From assembly GCA_009823505.1 (NCBI GenBank), contig VZQC01000280.1, forward strand, positions 34,978 to 98,977: a stretch of 64,000 bases of DNA. Reading direction: 5' to 3'. Positions within the stretch are counted from its first letter, which is position 1. Each line of letters opens with the position of its first letter. Under the pieces are notes generated by a model. The model searched no databases. It saw only the letters and a program-made list of their open reading frames with translations, and was not told the DNA's origin. Position numbers and translations under genes: made by a program. The DNA comes from Rhizomys pruinosus. Its lineage: Eukaryota > Chordata > Mammalia > Rodentia > Spalacidae. This document shows, piece by piece, positions 48,525 to 60,049 of this stretch.

Positions 48525-49201
48525 TTCTAACGATCTGTGGATTGCCTAGGCCCCCTGTCTCCATGCCCCCTTTGTTTTACCTTGCTCTTCTAAGTATCTG
48601 TTGGATTGCCTAGGACCACTGTCTCCCATGCCTCCCATGTGCTCTTCTAAGGTATCAGGATTGCCTGGCTACCCCTGTCTCAATGTCCCTCTGTCTTCTA
48701 AGGTTCTGTGGATTGCCTAGGCCCCTGTCTCCATGCCCCTCTGCTCTTCTAAGGGTCTGTGGATTGCCTAGGCCCCCTGTCTCCATGCCCCTCTGCTCTT
48801 CTAAGGTCTGCGGATTGCCTAGGCCCCCTGTCTCCATGCCCCTCGTGCCTCTAAGGGTCTGTGGATTGCCTAAGCCCCCTGTCTCCATGCCCCTGTGCTC
48901 TTCTAAGGATCTACGGAATTGGTGCTCGTAGGATTTTTTCTTCTCTTCTTCCCCCCCTCCTCTTCCTTTTTTTCTCTTTCCCTCTGTCTCCAGCCCCTGT
49001 GGTCTTCTAATGGTCTGTGGATTGCCTAGACCCCCTGTCTCCATGCCCCTGTGCTCTTCTAAGGGTCTGTGGATTTCCTAGGCCCCCTGTCTCCATGCCC
49101 CTGTGCTCTTCTAAGGGTCTGCAGATTGCCTAGGCCCCTGTCTCCATGCCCCTGTGCTCTAAGAGTCTGTGGATTGCCTAGGCCCCCTGTCTCCATGCCC
49201 C
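48525..49201. repeat. Minisatellite, 52-bp unit, second array
   Basis: About 12-13 units of the same 52-bp repeat, with indels and an aberrant insert (about 48,925-48,990) rich in T and C. It ends at the ambiguous base at 49,202. Confidence 0.9.
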
Positions 49202-49202
49202 N
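49202..49202. other. Ambiguous base N marking an assembly join
   Basis: The only N in the window. It separates the minisatellite end of the second exon 2-3 copy from the start of the second exon 4-6 copy. Confidence 0.95.
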
Positions 49203-50970
49203 AGAAGATGGTTAAGCGACACTTGTTCCAATGCTCAGGAAAATTGCAGCAAGGAGGACCATACATCAAAGGCAGTCTGGGCTACTTCCTTTCTTTGAAA
49301 CAGAGCCCCGCCCCAGAGCTTTAGCCTTTTGCTCTACAATGGGTGTCCCCCCACCCAGGTCAAGCTCTAGGTTGATCCTTCAGCACCACACACACTGGGC
49401 ATCTTGGGACATACATGTAGCCCCAGCAGTTCTGAGATTGCAAGTGGGAGGACCTAGAAGTTCAAGTCCATCCTCCTCTGCTAATGGAGGTCCAAGCCAC
49501 CTGGCTGACCTTGAGACAAGCTCACATAATCCACTCCTCAAAATCAAAGGCAAAAACTACAACTTAGGTTAAAAGAAAGACAAAGGAAACAGGAAGAAAG
49601 GCAGACGATGTCAACCAATGAACTGGTTTGTTTGTTGTTTCTATTTTATTTTTTATGTTATGCATGTACCATTGTGCACGTATGAAGTGCACCTGTTGGT
49701 AATTGCACAATACAAGAGGAGGTGAGAAGAGCATGTTGAATTCCTGGAAACTGGTGTTATGTTGGTGGTTGGTGAGGCCTCTATCGGTGGGCTGGTATCA
49801 AACTTGTTCTTCTGCCAAGAGCACCAGTGTCGCTTTATCCATGAACCAACTTCTTGCCGCCAAACTTGCTATTTTCTTGTGAAAGTGTGGAAGGAGGCAG
49901 CTGAGGTGTTCTTTGGGACATTCACAGCCACTTCTGGTAACTTTTACAAACTGTGTAATTTGGACATATTGGTGACTTGGTCCTCTGTTGGCACTTCATT
50001 TCTGCATCCTGGGTGTTCACCTTCTCTCACCAACACTTCTAGGGGACTGAGATGCCCGTGCAGAGGGCTGGAGTGGAGAGAGACTGAAAAAGAAAAGGCA
50101 AGGAGGAAGCAGGGTGAACAGAGAGAGCTGGGGGGTATCAAGACAGAGATGGAAGGAACCAAAAGAGGAGAGGAAATGTAGAGAGGAGAGGGAGACAGGA
50201 GGACGGAAAGGCTGAGATGCCAGTCAGACAGGTGATCAGACAGGTGGACATACAGAAAACCAGACAGGCCTCGGGGGAGACTGTGGAGCACTGAGAGGAG
50301 CAGAGGGACACAGAGAGAAGGGGCCGTCCTGACCTGCTGTTCAGCCTCAGGACATGGCTGGACCTGGGTACATAGAGATCAAGTTGCAAATGAAATTCCT
50401 GGAGCGAGCAGAGGAGGTTAGACATGTCAGAGTAAGGATGAGGGAGATGACAGTGCATGAGCTGAGTCTACCACATGTGCAGAAAGGAGGAAGGTGGCGG
50501 ATGTGCAGAGAGAGGGGAGGGGCTGCCTGCACACCAGCATCCACTGCTCACACTCAATGCCATTGTGGCTAGTAGGACTGAACTCTTATTGGCTCACAGA
50601 ATGAGATCGGGGGTCTGGCAGGAGATGAGGGCTGGAGACTGCACAGGCTCTGCTGCTCCGCTCCCTGGGTCTGAATCCTGGCCCCATTCATGAGTAGCAG
50701 TGCTGCTTTGGACGAATTAGCTGCCCTCTCTGCCCATCTGTAAAATGGGGTGAGGATGGGCTGATAGTAGAACTGCATATTCTTGACAGTGTTTGGGAGA
50801 ATTAAATGAAACCAGCACAACGACTTGAAATCTTCCTGGTCCAGAGCATAATCGGCTTGAGCTGTACCCACCACTCTCTGACTAGCGAGGCTGGGCCAGT
50901 CTCCCAGCCATTGTCCCAAGGCTGTCCCCAGTCTTTCATTCTGTCTGCTGTCCTATCTTCTCCTCCTTAG

Positions 50971-51140
50971 GAGCCCTCTTGGACCCCACCTTTCCTCTTC
51001 CAGTGATCACGTCCAACATCATCTGCTCCATTGTCTTTGGAGAACGCTTTGACTACAAAGACCGCCAGTTCCTGCGGCTGCTGGACCTGTTACTTACTAT
51101 AAACCAGACCTCTCACTCAGTAGCCTCTCTCTCCAGCCAG
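50971..51140 (+). pseudogene. CYP2B exon 4, second copy, disrupted
   Basis: 170 nt against 161. Errors include an extra T in the CCACCTTTCCTC segment, a lost base at CAGTGATC, and several extra bases around CTGTTACTTACTATAAACC. The frame is broken at several points. The middle ([19 protein letters not shown]) is unchanged. Confidence 0.85.
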
Positions 51141-51887
51141 GTCAGGGGGAGGACAGGAAGGGAGTCCTCGGAAAAAGGATAGAGAAAGGCTGCTTTGAGG
51201 CTCAAAAGGCAGTGTCTTAGGGTGGATGAAGGGTAGATGACAAACGGGAAGGGTGAGGGGGGCTGAGATCTGGAAGGAGGGAGAGATAGTGAATGGGGAA
51301 GAGACAGGGGGTGCAGAAGGGCAGAGCCAGAGCGACAGAAGCAAGTGGAGATGTCAGGGCTGGAGATGGCAGCTCTTCTGGAAGTAGGGCTTGTTCCTGG
51401 GATGCATAGTCCTCCGGGTTCTCACCCCAGACTCATAACCAGGGTGTGAGGGTGGACAGCTCTGATCCTAGTGCTGGGTGTTGGGCGAAGGGGAGCAGAA
51501 GTTTAAAGTCATGCTTGGTACATACTGAGTGCCAAGGCCGAGTCTGGGTACATGAGAGCACAGTTCCAAGAAAAAACAGTACAGACATCACAACACACAC
51601 ACACACACACACACAACACAACACCACACACCACACACAACAAAAGAGGAAGACAAAAAAAAAAAAGAAAGAAAAGAGATGGCTGAGAATACAAGGAAAA
51701 CTCTAGAAGGTAGAATGACAGAAAAAAATGACTCTGTGAGTGTGTGTGTGTGTGGAGAGGAGAGACGAGAGAGAGAGAGAGAGGAGAGAAGAGAGAGAAT
51801 TGAGAATAAAAAGATGCGAGGACCACGCCACGCCACTAAGCCACAGCCTTGATGCCCTTGATGCCCACAGGTCCTTCTCTGCTGTAG

Positions 51888-52064
51888 GTGTTCGAGCTCT
51901 TCCCTGACATCCTGAAGAACTTTCCTGGTGCCCACAGGCAAATCACCAAAAACCTGCAGGAAATCCTCGACTACATTGGCCATAGTGTGGACAAGCACAG
52001 GGCAACCTTGGACCCCAGCAACCCAAGAGACTACATTGATGCCTATCTCCTGCGCATGGAGAAG
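51888..52064 (+). pseudogene. CYP2B exon 5, second copy, open
   Basis: 177 nt, in frame, with the same splice sites as the clean exon 5 at 58,711. It has Thr in place of Ser in RQITKNLQ. It is intact by itself, but its neighbouring exon copies are frameshifted and the whole block appears artificial, so it is not used in the gene model. Confidence 0.75.
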
Positions 52065-52499
52065 GTAAGAGGCTGCAATAAATGAGAGAGTTGGAAAGGG
52101 GGATGCTTGATGCTGGATGGATGTGGGAGAAACAGGGGGGAGTGGGTAGAACAGGAAGACACGAACATGGAAGAATGCAGTAAGAAGCTTGAAATGCATA
52201 TAAAGAGGTAAGCTAAAAGAGAGAGGGAATGGGTAGGCTGGGGGAGTACAGGTCATGGTACAAAATCATGTTGAGAATATCTGCTAGACACAGCTTCCCC
52301 ACCCAAGACCCTAGTAGACGCGACATGAAGACAGAATCAAGAGGACCATGGGACATGATGACTTAGTAAATGGGAGTTCCTTGTCCACGCAGCGGATCCC
52401 TCCACACCGATCTGTTCCTCAGGAATGTTCGTAGCCTTCCTGAAACAAGGCTCCAGTGTCTCCTGACCCTCGTTCTTCACCCCACCCCCCTGGAACCAG

Positions 52500-52639
52500 G
52501 AGAAATCCAATCAACACACGAGTTCCACCACGAGAACCTCCTCATCTCTGTGCTCTCCCTCTTCTTTGCGGGCACGAAACCAGCAGCACCACACTCCGCT
52601 ATGGGTTCCTGATCCTGCTCAAATACCCCCATGTTGCAG
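52500..52639 (+). pseudogene. CYP2B exon 6, second copy with frameshifts
   Basis: 140 nt against 142: one G lost in CACACGAGTTCC and one base lost in GGCACGAAACC. The second falls in the codons for the AGTETS oxygen-binding motif, which would destroy it. Confidence 0.86.
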
Positions 52640-54121
52640 GTATGTTGGAACAGTTGGGAGGGCTTTCCTACTCCTCTGACTGCCGAGTTTGGGTGTGCAT
52701 GGGAGGGCCAGCATTGGATTTTTTTTTCGAGGTCTGTGGGGCTTTGGTCTAGCTCCATACAAGGCAGTCCTATTGCTGGGGCTGAATGAACACTCGCTGT
52801 TTAACCTGTGTCCCATTGTTTTTCTTCTCCATCATTAAAGATTGCAGTCTCCCAGTGAATAAACTTGGACTGTGTGTTGTCTGGGTACACAGACTTGACT
52901 TGCTAGGCCTTGGTGTATATGTTGTAGCATAAATCCTCGGGGTGGGGAGTGTGGGAATGTGCAGATGGGTGAGGGTTCATAATGAGGACTAATATACTTT
53001 GTATGTAAATGCAAAACAATCTTCAATAAAAATAGCCAGGTTTGGCGGCACACACCTTTATTCCCCCCTCATTAGGAATGTAGGCTGGAGTCTCTGTGAG
53101 TAAGGTCCAGCCTGTCTACATAGTGAGTTTAGGGCTGCCAAGGTAAACACTGTTCAAAAATTGCTGAGGTTCAGAGACCCTGTCTCCAAAATACCAAAAA
53201 AATTTCAATAAATTACTTTGAGGAAAAAAGATTGATTCATATATCCATAGATCCATCCATATGTCCACCTAACCCTCCCAGCCACAGTCTTGTACCCACA
53301 CATGCATCCATGTATCCATTAAATCGTGCCATGCATGCATCCATCCAATTCCACACTATGTCATCATTTCCATTCCACCCACCTACTTCCTTCTACCCAC
53401 CTACCCATCTATCACCCATCTGCCCATCTACACATTCTGCTATAAGTCTACCCACTCAGTTTATTCATCAGCCATCTATTGTATCTATTCTTTTCTTCAA
53501 GCACACCACTCACCTAAACACGTCAACCACACAAGCAACCTATTCACCCAACCACATGTCTATCCACCCCACCCACATCCATCACTAAACCACTATCCAT
53601 CCATGGACTGGTACATTTGTGCACTCATTGATTCTTCAGTCATCAAAGCTATATTTCATCCATTTATTCTTTGATAATCAACTCATGAAATTCTTCTATT
53701 ATTCATAGACAGATGAATGAAATCTGAATGTCACTGAGTCATTTGTTCAGCAGTATGTGCATCTATCCTCCTATCAGTAGGTTTTACTCTTTAATCCATG
53801 ACCAACTGGTCTTTGTTTCCAACATTTACTTTTCCACCTGCTCCTCCATTTATCCCTTTAACTCATTCATTCATCTGTGATTTATTCACCATTCAGTCCT
53901 CTTCGATTTACCCCTGCATTTACTCATTCCTTCACATATTTATTAATTCCCATTCTTTCATAAATCCAGTATTTACCTGATCATTGGTCAGTTAAGTTCA
54001 TTAATTTGTCTAGGAACAATTTATTAATTGCTTCATGTATTGACTGGTGAGTTGAATATATGCATCAAGACTTTGTTCCTTTCATTCTTTCATTCAGGGT
54101 CTTTTCAACTGTGCCTCTTTT

Positions 54122-54590
54122 CTAAGGATTCTGCTTGATGCCCTAGGCCCCTGTCTCCATGCCCCTGTGCTCTAAGGGTCTGTGGATTGCCTAGGCCCAC
54201 TGTCTCCATGCCCCTGTGCTCTTCTAAGGGTCTGTGGATTGCCTAGGCCCATTGTCTCCATGCCCCTGTGCTCTTCTAAGGGTCTGTGGATTGCCTAGGC
54301 CCCTGTCTCCATGCCCCTGTGCTCTTCTAAGGGTCTGCGGATTGCCTAGGCCCCCTGTCTCCATGCCCCTGTGCTCTTCTAAGGGTCTGTGGATTGCCTA
54401 GGCCCCTGTCTCCATGCCCCTGTGCTCTTCTAAGGGTCTGTGGATTGCCTAGATCCCCTGTCTCCATGCCCCTGTGCTCTTCTAAGGGTCTGTGGTTTGC
54501 CAAGGACCATTGTCTCCATGCCCCTGTGCTCTTCTAAGGGTCTGTGGATTGCTTAGGCCCACTGCCTCCATGCCCTTCTGCTCTTCTTTT
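54122..54590. repeat. Minisatellite, 52-bp unit, third array
   Basis: About 9 units of the same 52-bp sequence as at 40,345 and 48,525. The first joins 54,110 abruptly. Confidence 0.92.
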
Positions 54591-54749
54591 TTTTAATTTA
54601 ATTTTTATTGATGCTTTGTTGCCATTTCATACATCATTTTCCATTCATACAGGGCATATTTCCCTTTCCCTTCCCCCCTACCCCCAACCCATCCCAAGAT
54701 TCATGTATTCTGCCATAACTGTCCGCCATCTTTCTCTCAGTTTTTTTTT

Positions 54750-56008
54750 TCATTTTTTAGCAATAAGTGCATAAGTCATGATGACGTACAAGCATCCTTC
54801 AGTGCAAAACCAATTTGCAGCGCTTTGTGCCCAAACCCACCATCCTAGGCTCACCATCCATGGAGCGGGTGAGGTGTATGTCAATCATGTTGATCAAATG
54901 AGGTCAGTTCTATCATGCTGTAGTTTCAACCATTCACCCAATTCACAGTCTCTTACATTCTAACGGCCCTTGCCCTTCTTCTGCAGATTGTTCCCGCTAG
55001 GCCCTTAGAAAAGGGGAACACGGTTGTGATGCAGAAGCCAGAAACAGTCCACTCTCTCTGGCGTGTTTGGACTTGATCGGTCAATTCTGGCTGTTTCCTT
55101 TCAATGGGCTGCAGTTTGTCCAGCGTAACCTCTTCAATCCTACTAATGAAGCACAAGCAATTAGATATAGGTTTTTATTGTATTTATTTATTTATTTTTA
55201 ACAAAATCTAGACCCGTGTCTGCGCTATCCCCCCGTCCGGAGCTTGTGCATTCTGCCAACATGCTTTCCATGTCTTAGTCTTCCCAATATTTTCCATTGG
55301 GAAGTTTACTGTTTTGAGCAGTTAGTTCATTGTTTCAGTTCAGTTCTTTGATGCAGTTATTTTTCTGTTGTTGTTGTTGTTTCCAACTGCATTATGTCCA
55401 ACTGCTTTGTACAGAAGCTCAGGGGGCCCTAAACAAGAAATACTTACAATGGCGTAATGTCACTAGGCATCCACAGATGAGGGTACCATTCGTCGTTTGT
55501 TTTTTCTGAGACTGTGTTACTTCATCAGCCTGCTTGTCCTCTAGTCCAGCCATTTTCCTGCAAAACTCGAGATGTCGCTCTTTCTTTATGCCTGCATAGA
55601 ACTCCATTGTGTAGATTGTACCCACATTTTCTCTATCCCATTCGTCAGTTGAGGGCATTTATGTTGTTCCAGCTCTTTGCTATTGTGAAGAGAGCTGACA
55701 TAAACCGGCCGTGCCATGTATCTCTGTGGTGGCGTAACTCTTGAGGGTACATGCAGGCTTGCGTGTTATGGCTGGGTCGGGTGGCCAAGTTCATTCCAAT
55801 CTTCCAAGGGTTTCCACACTGCCTTTCCATAGTGGTGTACGAGTTTACATCCCAACAGCAGTGGATGCGTGTTCCCCTTTCCCCACAACCTCTCCAGACT
55901 TTGGTATCATTGTTTCTGATCCTAGCCAGTCTTACTCGCGTGAGCTGATATCTTAAAGTGGTTCTTGATTTGCATTTCCTTAATGATTAGTGATGTTGAG
56001 CAGTTCTT
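54750..56008 (-). mobile_element. 5'-truncated L1 3' end
   Basis: Minus-strand L1. A poly-A complement lies at about 54,738-54,758. A short 3' UTR of about 0.7 kb matches both ends, but not the middle, of the 2.1-kb UTR at 24,890-26,999. The ORF2 C-terminus covers about 55,460-56,008. Base-level divergence is high, part of which may be read error. To the left, 54,590-54,738 is another T/C-rich repeat end. Confidence 0.75.
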
Positions 56009-57744
56009 ATGGTTAAGCACACTTGTCCCAATGCTCAGGAAAATGCAGCAGGAGGACCATACACTCAAAGCCAGTCTGGGCTACTTCCTGTCTTTAGAAA
56101 ACAGAGGCCGAGAGTGTAGCTTTGCTCTACATGGGTGCCCCCCACCCCTGGGCAAAGCTCTAGGTTCAATCTCCAGCACCACACACACTGGGCATCTTGG
56201 GACATACATGTAGCCCCAGCAGTTCTGAGATGCAAGTGGGAGGACCAGAAGTTCAAGGTCATCCTCCTCTGCTAATGGAGGTCCAAGCCACCTGACTGAC
56301 CTGAGACAAGCTCACATACATCCTAAATATCAAAGGCAAAAACTACACTTAGGTAAAAGAAAGCAAAGGAAACAGGAAGAAAGGCAGACAATGTCAACCA
56401 ATGAACTGGTTTGTTTGTTGTTCTATTTTTATTTTATGTGTATGCGTGTACCATGTGCACGTATGAAGTGCACCTGTGTGGTAATTGCACAATACAAGAG
56501 GAGGTGAGAAGAGCATGTTGGAATTCCTGGAACTGGTGTTATGGTTGGTTGGTAGCCTCTATGTGGGTGCTGGTATTCAAACTTGGTTCTTCTGCAAGAG
56601 CAGCCAGTGCTCTTAATCCCTGAACCAACTCTCTTGCCCCAAACTGCTATTTTCTTGTGAAAGTGTGGAAGGAGGCAGCTGAGGTGTTCTTTGGGACATT
56701 CACAGCCACTTCTGGTAACTTTTACAAACTGTGTAATTTGGACATATTGGTGACTTGGTCCTCTGTTGGCACTTCATTTCTGCATCCTGGGTGTTCACCT
56801 TCTCTCACCAACACTTCTAGGGGACTGAGATGCCCGTGCAGAGGCTGGAAGGGAGAGAGACTGAAAAGAAAGGCAGGAGGAAGCAAGGGTGACACAGAGA
56901 GAGCGGGTATCAAGACAGAGATGGAAGGACCAAAAGAGGAGAGGAAATGTGAGAGAGGGGAGGGAGACAGGAGGACGGAAAGGCTGAGATGCAGTCAGAC
57001 AGGTGATCAGACAGGCGGACATACAGAAAACCAGACAGGCCTCGGGGGAGACTGTGGAGCACTGAGAGGAGCAGAGGGACGCAGAGAGAAGGGCCGTCCT
57101 GACCTGCTGTTCAGCCTCAGGACATGGCTGGACCTGGGTACATAGACATCAAGTAGCAAATGAAAATTCCTGGAGCAGCAGAGAGGTTAGACATGCAGAG
57201 AAGGGATGAGGGAGATGACAGTGCAGTGAGCTGAGTCTACACATGTGCAGAAAGGAGGAAGGGGGCGGAGTGCAGAGAGAGGGGAGGGGCTGCCTGCACA
57301 CCAGCATCCACAGCTCACACTCAATGCCATTGTGGCTAGTAGGACTGAACTCTTATTGGCTCACAGAATGAGATCGGGGGTCTGGCAGGAGATGAGGGCT
57401 GGAGACTGCACAGGCTCTGCTGCTCCGCTCCCTGGGTCTGAATCCTGGCCCCAGTCATGAGTAGCAGTGCTGCTTTGGACGAATTAGCTGCCCTCTCTGC
57501 CCATCTGTAAAATGGGGTGAGGATGGGCTGATAGTAGAACTGCATATTCTTGACAGTGTTGTGGGAGAATTAAATGAAACCAGGCACAACGTACTTGAAA
57601 TCTTCCTGGTCCAGAGCATGAACTGCGGGTTGAGCTGTACCCACCACTCTCTGACTAGCGAGGCTGGGCCAGTCTCCCAGCCATGGTCCCAAGGCTGTCC
57701 CCAGGTCCTTCATTCTGTCTGCTGTCCTATCTTCTCCTCCCCAG
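56009..57744 (+). other. CYP2B intron 3, clean right part
   Basis: Intron sequence before exon 4. An antisense B3-like SINE covers about 56,410-56,640 (ends CCAACTCTCTTGCCCC). The rest is unique, G/A-rich in parts (56,850-57,110), with no further exon. Confidence 0.7.
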
Positions 57745-57905
57745 GAGCCCTCCTGGACCCCACCTTCCTCTTCCAGTGCATCACGTCCAACATCATCTGC
57801 TCCATTGTCTTTGGAGAACGCTTTGACTACAAAGACCGCCAGTTTCTGCGGCTGCTGGACCTGTTCTACCAGACCTTCTCACTCATCAGCTCTCTCTCCA
57901 GCCAG
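57745..57905 (+). CDS. CYP2B exon 4 (clean copy)
   Basis: 161 nt between CCCCAG and GTCAGG. It encodes residues 162-215: [37 protein letters not shown] and [14 protein letters not shown] (helices E-F'). Phe206 and Ile209 lie in substrate recognition site 2. The frame enters from the split codon of exon 3 and leaves in phase 0. Confidence 0.95.
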
Positions 57906-58389
57906 GTCAGGGGGAGGAAGGAGAGGAGTACCCTGGGAAAAGAGAAGAGAAAGGCTGCTTTGAGGCTCAGAAGGCAGGGTCTTAGGGCTGGATGAAGGGT
58001 CGAGACAACAGGGAGGATGAGGGGGGCTGAGATCTGGAAGGAGGGAGGGATAGTGAATCGAGAAGAGACAGGGGGTGCAGAAGGGCAGAGCCAGAGTGAC
58101 AGAAGCAAGTGGGGATGTCAGGGCCAGAGAGGCAGCTCTCTTGGAAGAGGGCTTGTCTGGGATGCATGAAGCCCTGGGTTCATCCCCAGCACCTCATAAC
58201 CAGGGTATGAGGGTGGACAGCTGTGATCCTGGTGCTGGGTGTTGGGGGCAGGGGAGCAGAAGTTTAAAGTCATGCTTGGTACATACTGAGTGCAAGGTCA
58301 GTCTGGGATACATGAGACCCAGTGTCAAGAAAGAAAACAGTATGCACAGCACAACACACAGAGACATAGACACAGAAACACAGTCACAC

Positions 58390-58422
58390 AGACACACAGA
58401 CACAGACACAGACAGAGACACA

Positions 58423-58469
<47 letters not shown>

Positions 58470-58581
58470 CCCACACAACCCAAAACAAAGGAGGGCTTTG
58501 GAGGGAGGACAGAAAAAAGAGAGTCTGAGAATACAAGAAAAAGCTAGAGAAGACAGAAAGAATGAATGTGTGTGTGTGTGT

Positions 58582-58636
<55 letters not shown>
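58390..58636. repeat. (CA)n and (TG)n(GA)n tracts in intron 4
   Basis: A CAGA/CA-rich tract at 58,330-58,470 includes a pure (CA)n run. A (TG)n(GA)n tract follows at 58,567-58,636, ending about 75 bp before exon 5. Confidence 0.9.
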
Positions 58637-58641
<5 letters not shown>

Positions 58642-58710
58642 AAAATGAACGAGTGACCGAGCACTGCCACATCCACAGCCTTGATGCCCACAGGTCCTTC
58701 TCTGCTGTAG

Positions 58711-58887
58711 GTGTTCGAGCTCTTCCCTGACATCCTGAAGAACTTTCCTGGTGCCCACAGGCAAATCAGCAAAAACCTGCAGGAAATCCTCGACTACATT
58801 GGCCATAGTGTGGACAAGCACAGGGCAACCTTGGACCCCAGCAACCCAAGAGACTACATTGATGCCTACCTCCTGCGCATGGAGAAG
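58711..58887 (+). CDS. CYP2B exon 5 (clean copy)
   Basis: 177 nt between TGCTGTAG and GTAAGA. It encodes residues 216-274: [18 protein letters not shown] (helix G region), [19 protein letters not shown] and [13 protein letters not shown]. Length and frame are standard for the family. Confidence 0.95.
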
Positions 58888-59329
58888 GTAAGAACTGCAT
58901 GAATGAGAGAGTGGAAAGGGTGGGAGTGAAGGGTGGGATGTGAGGGGAGGAAAAGGGGAGGATGCTGGGAGAACAGGAAAGACAGAAACATGGAGGAGAG
59001 ATGCAGAAGGCTTGGGAAAATGAAGAAAAGAGGAAGGAGAGAAAGAGAGAGGGGGAAGGGGTATGGCTGGGGGGAGATACAGGTCATGGTACAAAAATCA
59101 TGGAGAATGAGGATGGAGACAGGAGCTGATAACACACCAAAGACCAGAGAGAGCGACATGAAGACAGAATCAAGAGAGACCATGGGACATGATGAGCTTA
59201 GAGAAATGGGAAGGGGTCCAGACAGCGAGACCCTCCAACAGGACGGTGCTCAGAGATGTGCGAGCCTTCCTGAAACAAGGCTCCAGTGTCTCCTGACCCT
59301 CGTTCTTCACCCCACCCCCCTGGAACCAG

Positions 59330-59471
59330 GAGAAATCCAATCAACACACGGAGTTCCACCACAAGAACCTCCTCATCTCTGTGCTCTCCCTCTTCTTTGC
59401 GGGCACCGAGACCAGCAGCACCACACTCCGCTATGGGTTCCTGATCCTGCTCAAATACCCCCATGTTGCAG
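59330..59471 (+). CDS. CYP2B exon 6 (clean copy), oxygen-binding helix I
   Basis: 142 nt between GGAACCAG and GTATGT. It encodes residues 275-321 plus one base. It includes the I-helix oxygen-activation motif AGTETS at 298-303 (Thr302 is the conserved proton-relay threonine) and [15 protein letters not shown]. All catalytic residues of helix I are present. Confidence 0.95.
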
Positions 59472-59856
59472 GTATGTTGGAACAGTTGGGAGGGCTTTCC
59501 TACTCCTCTGACTGCCGAGTTTGGGTGTGCATGGGAGGGCCAGCATTGGATTTTTATTTTCGGAGGTCTGTGGGCTTTGGTCTAGCTCCATACTAAGGCA
59601 GTCCTATTGCTGGGGCTGAATGAACACGCTGTTAACCTGTGTTCCCATTGTTTTCTCCCATCACTTAAAGATTGCAGTCCCCAGTGAATAAACTTGGACT
59701 GTGTGTTGTCTGGGTACACAGACTTGACTTGCTAGGCCTTGGTGTATATGTTGTATGCATGAAATCCTCTGGGGAGTGTGGGAATGTGCAGATGGGTGAG
59801 GGTTCATAATGAGGACTAATATACTTTGTATGAAATGCAAAACAATCTTCAATAAA

Positions 59857-59990
59857 AATAGCCAGGTTTGGCGGCACACACCTTTATTCCCAGCACTCAT
59901 TAGGCAGAGGCAGGTTGATCTGTGTGAGTTGAAGGCCAGCCTGGTCTACATAGTGAGTTCCAGGGAAACACTGTCTCAAAAATATGCTGA
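59857..59990 (+). mobile_element. B1 SINE
   Basis: Sense B1: CCAGGTTTGGCGGCACACACC, GAGGCAGGTTGATCTG, GGCCAGCCTGGTCTACATAG. The noisy copy is at about 53,035-53,165. Confidence 0.85.
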
Positions 59991-60049
59991 GTTACAGAGA
60001 CCCTGTCTCAAAAATACCAAAAAAATTTCAATAAAATTACTTTGAGGAA

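Larger units (their letters stand above)
40757..48525 (+). repeat. Indel-rich second copy of 32,981-40,345 (exons 2-3 region)
   Basis: This 7.8-kb block repeats 32,981-40,345 in order, including the same B2 with the same target duplication, the hairpin, the microsatellites and exons 2 and 3. Large stretches (for example 41,922-42,430) are nearly identical to the first copy. Others carry many one-base insertions and deletions, often in homopolymers. It starts inside a minisatellite unit and runs into minisatellite and an N at the right. It is best read as uncorrected gap-filling sequence. Confidence 0.85.
49205..54110 (+). repeat. Indel-rich second copy of 56,009-60,910 (exons 4-6 region)
   Basis: Colinear with 56,009-60,910, from GATGGTTAAGC through an antisense B3-like SINE (about 49,640-49,860), exons 4-6 and the CCAT-rich tract, to about 54,110, where minisatellite units begin. 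Indels are frequent here and rare in the other copy. Confidence 0.85.

Noticed and set aside
46658..52639. Second copies of exons 2-6 as real alternative exons or a second CYP2B gene
   Set aside because: Four of the five carry frame-breaking indels, often in homopolymers, with near-perfect flanks. The copies abut an N and start inside minisatellite units. Artefact is the simpler explanation, though real duplication is not excluded.
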